NCBI GenBank assembly: GCA_964030785.1
Contig: OZ034968.1
Location: 46,824,353-46,888,352 of the forward strand
Reading direction: 5' to 3'
DNA from: Siderastrea siderea
Lineage: Eukaryota > Cnidaria > Anthozoa > Scleractinia > Rhizangiidae
DNA length: 64,000 nt
Below are positions 35,019 through 45,145 of the stretch, one piece after another. The notes below the pieces were generated by a model. It did no database searches. It saw only the letters and a program-made list of their open reading frames with translations, and was not told the DNA's origin. The stretch's first letter is position 1. Each line of letters begins with the position of its first letter. A program made the position numbers and the translations under genes.

Positions 35019-37200
35019 CAATCTCGTTCCCAGGGGCTGCATTCCTTTTGGTCAGCACCACGGATGCAAGACCTCTGGGATAATCAAAGTCAAAACGCTG
35101 GCGAATCGAAATCTGATTGGCTACTATATTTTACCGGAAGTCTACGAGAAAGAAGTGTCAAAACAGGAAATAAAAATACTTAGAATGCTGTTGCTGGACG
35201 TTTTCGATCACGTCAGAGACGGACAATGGGAAAGAAATCTGAAAATGGGCGATGTAAACTAACAAAGAATCGAAATGCAGTCAAATTCAAATTCATGTTA
35301 GAGAAGACGCGAAAAGCTAACTGGTGTCGATCACATGATTAAAACGAAAAAGGCGCCAAAACCTCGTGACATGTTGCAGCGGTTCTTGAGAAAGCTGAAT
35401 GAATACCTGCTGCAAGATAAACGACGCGACGGTTGAAGGAGGAGTACAATTTTTGGATTAATTCCTCTAATTTCCAGCTCTAAAGTATGGTTCATGGACA
35501 CTGATGGCTTGAAAATTGTTCTCAACATTGTCTAAAGAGGATGGAAGCTGGCAGTCTTTCCAGTGCAGCCGTAGAAGTTAAAATAAGCGGCTTTGTTTTA
35601 AAAATCCGTTCACTCCGCGGAGCCATGTGCGAGTTTGATGGAACAGAAGACAGAATTTAAGCTTATTTTGTTGAACTGGAGCAGATAATCTCACTGTAGC
35701 TGAAAAGTGAATGGTAGATTGGATTCTTGAATTAAGTGGTGCAAAAACTGTTGCAGCGACCGGACAGAATGACAAAAACAACGAGAACAGAGATCCTGTT
35801 TATTTTTGCAAGACATCATAGCTGTCGTATTTGTAAGCTTTGAAAGTTTGCAGCTGGCAAGACTGATAAACCTCGTGGAGTGTAGGTAAAAGGTCTTTCT
35901 CTAGTATTAAATTGTTTTCACTCTCAACTTTGATTGTCCGTGTAAGAAATCGTCCATCCTTGATTGTGATAGATTTTTAATGTTTCTAGCTGTACTAAGA
36001 AGTGGCTGTTCAGTTAGCCTTGATTCATTGAGTTGAATTATTTATAGACCTGTGATACTCGTTAATAAATTGTACCGAAGTCATTTTTTTGTGTTTATTC
36101 TATGTAGTGTTTTAGTATTTCGGCAAACGAGCTTTCCGTACAAAACTTATACCGTAGTAAAATATTTACCGACATAGTGGTGGAGAAAACACAACACCAG
36201 CTCAGTCGCAAGGCAAACATAACACAACGCCTGCTCAGGCACGTTTCATAAATAAATGACCGCTCTACTTTGTCCAAGACCGTTTAATAGCATCAGTACA
36301 GTTGATTTGCTCTGTGTCTTCCTTAATAAATAAGCAGTCGCACTCTGTAAAAATATTTAAGGTAATTTTTACGCGTATATGCCGCGCGCTAAAAACAAGG
36401 TCAAGTTTTTTTAAGGTTGATTTCTTGCTCAATTAGACTTTTCAAATTAGTAAGCTTACACACTATTCGACTGCTAAAGAACCTCGTCCATGACTATCGT
36501 TTTCTTTCAAGATGTCGCTGAAAATTTGTTAATTTTGTAAAGGGCCGTAAGATGTGAAATAAAATTTGCGGCGGCACTTCAAACTCCTCGACAATGGCTA
36601 CGTTTTCAGTGCCCTTGAAAACGTTCGTGCTTGATATTTGTTCTTCTATCAAAAAGTTTAATGAGGATACGACTACAATAAAAGAGTTAATTTTCTCTTC
36701 ACCACTGTTGTTTAAAAAACACACACATTCAGTCACAAACGTATCGAGGCAGCCAGCCACTGAAAGGTCGTCCATATTCACCTGGCAGTACACAAATGGT
36801 ATCTTTACCATCAACAACAACAGTCTTCAGCGCCTCGTATTGGCGTTCTTTGCATTAGAGGTCCGGTCTCCTTTTTGAACTGAATTTTCTAACGCGAAGT
36901 GAAACAAATTTATAGAAACCGGTGCGGCCATCTTCGCGAGACTGCGAGCGGGGATAATTTTCATTTTCACGCGAGTCTCGCTTGAATGTCAATGGCGCCA
37001 AAAACAAGGGGACGTCTTAATATTCCGCGCCTTTTTGTCTTTACACGACCCATAACGCATGCTCAGTTCGTAAACTGTCGAGCATGCGCTTTAAAAAACC
37101 GGAAGCCTAAAAAGTGGCATCCGGTTTTTGATTATCCCAGAGTCCGTGGCATTTCGATCCCGCTGACTGTAAATACGCGCGGGCTCTGGGGACGAGATTG
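35019..37200. mobile_element. Family X TIR transposon, copy X1 (2182 bp)
   Basis: The ends are CAATCTCGT and its complement. The flanks are a perfect 9-bp duplication, GTATGGATC (35010-35018 and 37201-37209). Subterminal blocks also pair: CTCTGGGATAATCAAA near the left end, and its complement near the right. No transposase was recognised. A minus-strand frame (36494-36820) is preserved in X2 (49236-49502), but its meaning is unknown. Duplications of 9 bp fit Mutator-like elements, though other groups are possible. Confidence 0.85.
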
Positions 37201-37734
37201 GTATGGATCGAGAAAGATCCAATCTCGTTCCCAGAGGCTGCATTCCTTTTGGTCAGCACCACGGATGCAAGACCTCTGGGATAATCAATGTCAAAATGCT
37301 GACGAATCGAAATCTGATTGGCTACTAAAATTTACCGGAAGTCTACGAGAAAGAAGTGTCAAAACAGGAAATAAAAATACTTAGAATGCTTTTGCTGGAC
37401 GTTTTCGATCACGTCAGAGACGGACAATAGGGAGCTTACGAATCGACGACTTTCGCACGACGACGCCGTTGGATTGCGTGACATGCCTACTGCGCATGCT
37501 TTTGTAGGCAGTTGCCGGCGTCGAGCCAAAGTCGACGACGTTGTTTTGAGCAAATTTACGGCGTCGCCGAAACAGAAGAACGTGAGGTGAGTTTTCGAAG
37601 TTTTCTCTCGATACTTCTGGGGATTCTGCCAGATAATTCAAGAATCACATCAGGGATATGTTCTTGACATAAATGTTTCTGACTTTTTGTCTGTTTTCAT
37701 TCAAGTAACGCCCCAAAATACCCTGAGTAGAAGC

Positions 37735-39103
37735 ATGGCAAGTGAGACAAGTGAAACGCCAAGTGACACGAAAAAGTAAGGATGAGATTGCTGAATGAAA
37801 ACTCATTTATGTTAATTACACCTTGTTGAAGGATAAGACATTTGCTTTTGTTTAACGAATTTTGAAAGAAATTAAAAGGGGTGTATATTTTATAGTCGGG
37901 TCTATAATAAAATAGGAAAATATTTTACTGGAAGCCGGGACTGAAAGCAATACACGCTACTAGATTTCAAAAAGTTAAGCTTGTAATTCGATGAGGTTCT
38001 TTATTCTTGTCCTGAGTCATCTTTTAGCCAGCCTGAAGTTGTAGAAACACAAATTTGTCTCGGCTTTTCTGCTATGCGAGCGAGCAGATGATCTGTATCA
38101 CATTTGACATCTTACATAGGCTTGTAAATGTCGGGCAATTTTCGTTTTCTAAGCTTTGTCTATTTTTGGTCGCTTCGGCTGTTAAGTCTGCCGTAGATAT
38201 TTCGCATTTTAAACAATTCACTTGCCCAGCTGTCCAAGAGATCCAACACCGCCCAACGATTTGTGGCTGTGGCCGGTCTCAGAGGACGTTATTGCCGATT
38301 TTTTAAAAAATTATATTTGCTGTACATTATCTTATTTAAAAGTTGTATTTATATTTTTTAAATCATCTTTTAACAGAATGCCTAAAATGAAATGGACAGT
38401 TAAACATGACTCCTTGCTTGGTTGTGAGATCCATAGTTGGGAGCTCTGGAAGTTTCGTGCAGGCACTAGAGAGCGGGGCAACTGCTTAGAGGAGATTTGT
38501 AAAATCCTAAACAACATCAAAGAGCCCAAATTTTTCGTGTCGCCAAAGAGTTTGAGGGATCGCTTGAAGATACTTGAACGAGATGCAAAGGCCAGGAAAA
38601 GGGAGGCTGAGAGGGGCTCGGGAATTTCGCCCGAATTCAGAGAGATAGACCAGGCAATGGAGGACTATCTAGAGAGAAGAGACGAGGAAGAAGCTAGGCA
38701 CACCAAAGAATCAGTTGAGGATCAGAAAAAGAACGACCAGGATAAGGCAACAGGCGAGGAGATGAGGGAGAGGGCCATGGAGCGGTTAGCTCAGACTAAG
38801 AAGCGAACTGGAAAGGACGAGCCGCGAAAGAAGCGCCAAAAAAGCATTGACACGCTTGACTATCTAAGAGAGGCAGCAGAAAAGTCAGAGCAGTTAAGGA
38901 AGGAAGAGCTGGAGGCAAAGAGAAAACATGATGAAGCTGGCATGACTACTCAGCAGGCACTGTTCACTCAGTTGCGAGATCAACAGCAGTTACAGATGCA
39001 GCAACAGCAACAACAGCAGTTTATGCAGATGATGCAGATGATGTTTAACAGCCAGCAAGCACAATCACAGGCAGTTACTGAACTTTTAAAAAAGGAAAAA
39101 TAG
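37735..39103 (+). CDS. Harbinger Myb/trihelix-like DNA-binding protein
   Basis: Two exons: 37735-37775 (ATGGCAAGTGAG..., donor GTAAGG) and 38377-39103 (acceptor TTTTAACAG). The phase joins to give 255 residues. Residues ~15-90 form a Myb/SANT- or MADF-like region (WTVKHDSLLGCEIHSWELWK, then KSLRDRLKILERD). A long charged, probably coiled-coil segment follows, then a glutamine/methionine-rich tail (QMQQQQQQQF). In the Harbinger family the Myb-like partner binds DNA and brings the transposase into the nucleus; the same role is inferred. A shorter start at 38378 is possible without the first exon. No stop or frameshift seen. Confidence 0.8.
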
Positions 39104-39458
39104 TTTTGCAGCAGTTATTGTTGACGTAAAAAATATTTTGTGCGTCTCAGCATTCATAAATAGCTGTTGGTTCTTTGTACGTTGTGTTTGATTTTGACGT
39201 TGAAATCTTGCATTGAGTTATTGAGCTTCAAAGAAGGGGCAATAATTTTGAAGTAGTTGTTTTTCTATGATATTCTGTACACCTTAGCATTCGTAAAGAG
39301 TTGTTGATTTTTACACTTTATTGTATTTCCTTATTTCACTGCTAGGTGTTTTTCTATTTTGAACTTGAATGCTTGTATATTTCGAAAATTTCAAGCAGTC
39401 AGAGTTTTCATGTTGTATAACTAGAGTACTATTACAAGTGCATCTCAAGAACATTGCA

Positions 39459-40538
39459 TCAAATAAAGTATTCCTCTAAGGATGGCGGATCTAGACCAAA
39501 ATACTCAGAGGTGACAGAACCATATAAAATACTTCGTGCATTCTGCATTAACGCACACGTTACATACATTTTACCCACAGCACTCAAACCGATTTTAAGG
39601 TTCTTTTTAAAATCTAAGAATTTAAAATAGTTAACGATGTCCCCAAATATCCACTCCACGGAAGAGCGGACTGTGCTCATCGAGGTGTTGAAATCTTGTT
39701 GAGCTGGGGTCAACACTGCGCCCTTGTAGGGCCTTTGTAGGTGTGCTCGTATCGGGTAGGCGGGGTCTCCGTACACACAAAGAGGGCGGCCTGTTACGGG
39801 GCAGTTGGAAAACCTCTGCAAGTCTTGCAAAAATCCCGAGGCAGCTAGCATAAAACTGTCATGACGTCTTCCCTCAATTGGGCCGAACAGGTTCCCCACT
39901 AATCCATTAGGTAAAGCGACAGCCTGAAACTTGATGGAGTGAACTCGTTTATGGCCATTGTAAATGACTCTCTGGTTTTCGTTAGGCCTGCAAACTGGAC
40001 GTACAGTTCCATCCACGAATCCCCAGCAGTTATCAAGGGCAGCTCCTGCCTGTTGTATTACATTAGCATATTGAAGAAGCTTGGGAGGGGAGAGCAAATC
40101 GTGGTTATATCTTGTAAGGAGATGATGCCACCGACCGTAAATTAAGTCCATCATGTGGTTTGTTATGATGGAAAGCTCAGGAACCGGTCTTGCAAAATGA
40201 CAAACCAAATCTCCATATCGGCAAGGATAAGCAAAGCGTTTAAGATACATGCATAATGCAGGCACCGAGGCTACAACTAAGCCATTGTAAGTTGTTATTT
40301 CGTCAGGTAACTGCAGCTGTTCAGCAAGTTTATAAATGTCCTTCCTGTCGAAACGAAACTCGGCCTTGCATTCGTCGTTCGTTTTCTCGTCTAAATCGAA
40401 TCTTTCGTAGTTCCAGTACGGAAAGTCTGGATTTGTTGACTTGTAAGCATCGTATAAAAGTACAAACTCTTGCTCGTTTATAAATCTGTTTCCATAAGCG
40501 TATGCAATACATGCTCTTATTTCTCTGAAGTTGGACAT
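39459..40538 (-). CDS. Harbinger DDE transposase/nuclease
   Basis: A 359-residue ORF starting at the first real ATG (40538). The catalytic triad appears intact: D176 in GFVDGTVRP, D258 in VYGDPAYPI, E295 in SSVEWIFGD. The RPNENQRVIYNGHKR and EGRRHDSFM blocks are typical of PIF/Harbinger (DDE_Tnp_4-like) nucleases. Length is within the normal family range. It would cut the element's TIRs and insert into a 3-bp target, consistent with the AAT duplication. The ORF is complete with no disabling mutation, and with its Myb-like partner it could be active. Confidence 0.9.
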   Translation of the reverse strand: MSNFREIRACIAYAYGNRFINEQEFVLLYDAYKSTNPDFPYWNYERFDLDEKTNDECKAEFRFDRKDIYKLAEQLQLPDEITTYNGLVVASVPALCMYLKRFAYPCRYGDLVCHFARPVPELSIITNHMMDLIYGRWHHLLTRYNHDLLSPPKLLQYANVIQQAGAALDNCWGFVDGTVRPVCRPNENQRVIYNGHKRVHSIKFQAVALPNGLVGNLFGPIEGRRHDSFMLAASGFLQDLQRFSNCPVTGRPLCVYGDPAYPIRAHLQRPYKGAVLTPAQQDFNTSMSTVRSSVEWIFGDIVNYFKFLDFKKNLKIGLSAVGKMYVTCALMQNARSILYGSVTSEYFGLDPPSLEEYFI

Positions 40539-41881
40539 TTTGGTTTGCACAACACTGCTTTAATCGCGAAAAGAAGAAAACAAACTTCAGAAACGGCGGG
40601 AAAATAAGCCTGACGCGCGCCAACCAACGTCGTCGTCTTCAATAAAATCGTAAATTCAAATTTCTGCAGGACGGCGACGCGGGACTATGACGGGACCCAA
40701 CGGCGTCGTCGTGCGAAAGTCGTCAATTCGTAAGCTCCCTAATGGGAAAGAAATCTGAAAATGGGCGATGCAAACTAACAAAGAATTGAATTACAGTCAA
40801 ATTCAAATTCATGTTAGAGAAGACGCAAATAGCTAACTGGTGTCGATCACATGATTAAAGCGAAAAAGGCGCCAAAACCTTGTGATATGTTGCAGCGGTT
40901 CTTGAGAAAGCTGAATGAATACCTGCTGCAAGATAAACGACGCGACGGTTGAAGAAGGAGTACAATTTTTGGATTAATTCCTCTAATTTCCAGCTCTAAA
41001 GTATGGTTCATGGACACCGATGGCTTGAAAATTGTTTTCAACATTGTCTAAAGAGGATGGAAGCTGGCAGTCTTTCCAGTGCAGCCGTAGAAGTTAAAAT
41101 AAGCGGCTTTGTTTTAAAAATCCGTTCACTCCGCGGAGCCATGTGCGAGTTTGATGGAACAGAAGACAAAATTTAAGCTTATTCTGTTGAACTGGAGCCG
41201 ATAATCTCACTGTAGCTGAAAAGTGAATGGTAGATTGGATTCTTGAATTAAGTGGTGCAAAAACTGTTGCAGCGACCGGACAGAATGACAAAGACAAAGA
41301 GAACAGCGATCCTGTTTATTTTTGCAAGACATCGTAGCTGTCGTATTTGTAAGCTTTGAAAGTTTGCAGCTGGCAACACTGATAAACCTCGTTGAGTCAG
41401 TAGGTAAAAGGTCCTTCTCTAGTATTAAATTGTTTTCACTCTCAACTTTGATTGTCCGTGTAAGAAATCGTACATCCTTGATTGTGATAGATTTTTAATG
41501 TTTCTAGCTGTGCTAAAAAGTGGCTGTTCAGTTTGCCTTGATTCATTGAGTTGAATTATTTATAGACCTGTGATACTCGTTAATAAATTGTACCTAAGTC
41601 ATTTTTTTGTGTGTTTATTCTATGTAGTGTTTTAGTATTTCGGCAAACGAGCTTTCCGTACAAAACTTATACCGTAGTAAAATATTTACCGACGTAGTGG
41701 TGGAGAAAACACAACTCCAGCACAGTCGAAAGGCGAACATAACACAACGCCTGCTCAGGCACGTTTCATAAATAAATGACCGCTCTACTTTGTCCAAGAC
41801 CGTTTAATAGCATCAGTACAGTTGATTTGCTCTGTGTCTTCCTTAATAAATAAGCAGTCGCACTCTGTAAAAAAATTTAAG

Positions 41882-42062
41882 CTATTCTCACTGCATACAT
41901 AATTAGCCCGTCACGCGGGAAGGCTTAAGATTTTCAAATTCCAGCATTCTGTTATTGCGCACTGTTGGCGTGATGCTTTGCGGCCTTCTGCTTTAAATAT
42001 CGAAGTTTCAGTCACCTCGTGGTCAGTTTAACGGAGTTCGGTTGAGTCACCATAAAGGTTTC
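41882..42062 (+). repeat. YR element terminal repeat A1, with promoter features
   Basis: 181 bp that recur unchanged at 48784-48964. It contains TTTAAATA (about 41992) as a TATA-like element, with CAGTC and GGTTGAGTC blocks downstream. Transcription of gag probably starts in or just after it, 30-100 nt before the ATG at 42092. That is inferred from position. Confidence 0.75.
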
Positions 42063-42091
42063 TTCTAGTTTTTTGACCGCCACCAGCACTC

Positions 42092-44860
42092 ATGGCCGAA
42101 GCCGACGCCGATCCTGTTTTGCCTTTGCCGCCAGCTCCGGCGGCGCCAGTTCCTGATCCATTACCCGTTGTTATACCGGCTGTTGAACCGGCACCTGTTG
42201 CACCGGCTCCTGTGGTTGTTCAAGAGGTAGATTTTCATTTCTGTGTTAAGTCTTATGTTACGTTTTGGATTTTCGCGGCGCGGGTTAGGTTTCGCGCTTT
42301 AGTCGTTACGCTGGCCTGCTTGTTCGCCTCCTCGCGTTTTCTTGTCTGGCTTTTTCTTCGTGTTGTTTGCCTATCATCGTTTTTTGGCCGTTATTGCATG
42401 CGGGTTTTGGTAGTTTTTTCGCTAGCTTAGTGTCCTTGTTCGGTTTTCTATCTTTAACACTGTTTTACGGCTTTTTGGCACAAGGTGCGATTCCCTTTTG
42501 TTTTATTTTCAACCTCGTTAGTCTTGTTGTGTTTTTGGTTCGCTGTTTTACAAGTTTTTTGCCCTCTTGGGGTGTTTATTTCTTTTGGGGTCAGTTTTTT
42601 GCATATTTGTCCTTTTTCATTCTCTTATTTTAGATTGTTTGTTTCGTAGTTTGTTTCGCGCTTTTCATTACGGTTTACTGCGTTATTCCTGTTGTTTCGT
42701 TGCTCTTTCGCGTTCATGTAGTCTATGCCGCCACCTTTTGCGTGCCTCAAACTATCTTAAGGTCGGCGCTTACTGCTTTATACGTTCAAGTTTTTGATGT
42801 TTATATGGCCCGTTGGGCCGGCAACCTCTAGGGTTGTATGTTGTTTTTTGAGTGTGGCCCGGAGAGCCAGAAACCTGTAGCCGTGACACAATTTTTGAAG
42901 TATGGCCTGGAGAGCCAACAGCCTGGAGAGCTGTAAATTATTATTTAAGTGTGGCCTGGAGAGCCAACAGCCTGGAGAGCTGTAAATTATTATTTAAGTG
43001 TGGCCTGGAGAGCCAACAGCCTGGAGAGCTGTAAATTATTATTTAAGTGTGGCCTGGAGAGCCAACAGCCTGGAGAGCTGTAAATTATTATTTAAGTGTG
43101 GCCTGGAGAGCCAACAGCCTGGAGAGCTGTAAATTATTATTTAAGTGTGGCCTGGAGAGCCAACAGCCTGGAGAGCTGTAAATTATTATTTAAGTGTGGC
43201 CTGGAGAGCCAACAGCCTGGAGAGCTGTAAATTATTATTTAAGTGTGGCCTGGAGAGCCAACAGCCTGGAGAGCTGTAAATTATTATTTAAGTGTGGCCT
43301 GGAGAGCCAACAGCCTGGAGAGCTGTAAATTATTATTTAAGTGTGGCCTGGAGAGCCAACAGCCTGGAGAGCTGTAAATTATTATTTAAGTGTGGCCTGG
43401 AGAGCCAACAGCCTGGAGAGCTGTAAATTATTATTTAAGTGTGGCCTGGAGAGCCAACAGCCTGGAGAGCTGTAAATTATTATTTAAGTGTGGCCTGGAG
43501 AGCCAACAGCCTGGAGAGCTGTAAATTATTATTTAAGTGTGGCCTGGAGAGCCAACAGCCTGGAGAGCTGTAAATTATTATTTAAATGTGGTCTGGAGAG
43601 CCAACAGCCTGAAGAGCTGTAAATTATTATTTAAGTGTGGCCTGGAGAGCCAACAGCCTGGAGAGCTGTAAATTATTATTTAAGTGCGGCCTGGAGTGCC
43701 AAAAGTCTGTAGAGCTGCAAATTATTATTTAAGTGCGGCCCGGAGAGCCAACAGCCTGGAGAGCTGTAAGTTGTTATTTAAGTGCGGCCTGGAGAGCCAA
43801 CAGCCTGGAGGGCTGTGAATTATTATTTAAGTGTGGCCTGGAGAGCCAACAGCCTGGAGAGCTGTAAGTTGTTATTTAAGTGCGGCCTGGAGAGCCAACA
43901 GCCTGGAGGGCTGTGAATTGTTATTTAAGTGCGGCCTGGAGAGCCAACAGCCTAGAGCTGTAAATTGTTCTTTGACTGCGGCCTGGAGAGCCAAAAGTCT
44001 GTAGAGGTTGTTTTTTTTTTTTTTTTTTTTTTTTAATTTAGTTTGTTTATTTAGTTCATAGTCTCTTCTGCTTGTATAGCTTTCCGCAGTCTGAGGGTGT
44101 GGCACGTTTTTGGTGCGCTCATTTCGCTTTTGTCAGCTGTATAGCTAGTGGCGGAGTTTTAAAGTATAAGTGCGTTGAGGCAGTGGACCTAAGAACTGCA
44201 GCATGATTTCATTATCTGTTGTGCTGGTTTGGTCGATAACTTTGATTGCTTCCCGCAGCTTTTGCGTGGTAAACCGTGCAATTTGTGGTTACTTGTGCCG
44301 TAGTGTTTATGTCATGGTGACATCCTTTATTCTCCCCTTACGTTTTTGTTTAACAGCCAGTTGACCGTATCAGGATGTTGGAGGACAAAATTAAACTTCT
44401 CGAGAAGGAGAGGTCTGCCGAAAGTTGCACTAATGCGCTGCTAGCCCTTAGAAGGCATCTGAATAGGCCGTTGTCCCTCTTTGACCGCTTTGAAGCTATC
44501 GAACTTTTGGAGACCCTCGTACGCCTGGCAAGGATGCAGGCGCACGAGAAGGCGGACGAATACGCCGCGGCGCTTGAGGAAGTAAAGGCTAGGCAGCCGT
44601 CCCTCGGCGCCGACCATCTTCAGCGTTTGATGCTTGGTCTTGTTGGGGATCCCCTAAGAGCTAAAATGGCCAAGGAGGCTGCGTCGATTCTGAAGGGGGT
44701 GTCCAAGGCGCCCTCTCCAAGTTTCCAGGCAAGACCTCCCTTGCGCCAGTCTGCCCCGTATTCGGTCCAGTGTCACGCTTGTGCAGGATGGGGACACATT
44801 GCGCGTAACTGCAAATCCAGACGTGGAGGCGGTCCTGGACGTGGGCGTGGACGCCAATGA
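42092..44860 (+). CDS. YR element gag-like protein, two exons
   Basis: Exon 1 is 42092-42226, encoding 45 residues rich in Pro, Ala and Val, and ends at CAAGAG before GTAGAT. Exon 2 is 44357-44860, after acceptor TTTAACAG. The phase is 0 at both borders, giving 212 residues. Exon 2 has a coiled-coil-like start (MLEDKIKLLEKER), a helical middle, and a zinc knuckle CHACAGWGHIARNC (CX2CX4HX4C) followed by an Arg/Gly tail. Nucleic-acid packaging is the inferred role. The ~2.1-kb intron is T-rich, then filled by the 49-bp minisatellite. Exon 1 and the splice are inferred; exon 2 is clear. Confidence 0.7.
42853..44010 (+). repeat. Minisatellite array B, ~24 copies of a 49-bp unit
   Basis: The unit contains GTGGCCTGGAGAGCCAACAG and CTGTAAATTATTATTTAA. 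Spacing is exactly 49 bp through the central copies (42903, 42952 and onward to about 43580), which look identical. Copies at both edges are diverged. It is followed by a T run at about 44010-44034. It lies wholly in the inferred gag intron. Confidence 0.95.
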
Positions 44861-45145
44861 TTGTGTCTACAATTCTATAATTCAAGGATTTTGTATGTTT
44901 TGTATTAAATATTTTTCTTTGTTTGTTCAAACTTGTCTTCTTTGCCTTGGGGTGGGTATTTGCCCTTGCCCAGTTGACCTCGGGGGGACCTTCTCAGTGT
45001 CTCAATTTCGGACCTAGTTCGGAGCCTGGGGTCAACAAAGGGTTGGGTTCCCTTTAAGCTTTTTCGGGTGTTTGTTTCGGCTCATTTTCGTTTCCCTTTC
45101 GTTACGTTTTAGGCAAATCATTCTTCGTTTATTTCAAGACTCAGT

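Larger units (their letters stand above)
37429..40740. mobile_element. Apparently intact PIF/Harbinger transposon (3312 bp)
   Basis: TIRs of 44 bp (37429-37472 and 40697-40740) start AGGGAGCTTACGAAT and differ at one base. The 3-bp duplication AAT (37426-37428 and 40741-40743) is confirmed by X1, where GGACAATGGG is uninterrupted. It carries the two genes expected of an autonomous Harbinger: a Myb-like DNA-binding protein (plus strand) and a DDE nuclease (minus strand), arranged convergently with 355 bp between stop codons. Confidence 0.9.

Noticed and set aside
42240..42797. Phe/Leu-rich ORFs that look like membrane proteins
   Set aside because: They come from the T-rich start of the gag intron.
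42853..44010. CRISPR-like array
   Set aside because: Units are contiguous 49-bp tandem copies with no unique spacers, in animal DNA inside a retrotransposon intron.
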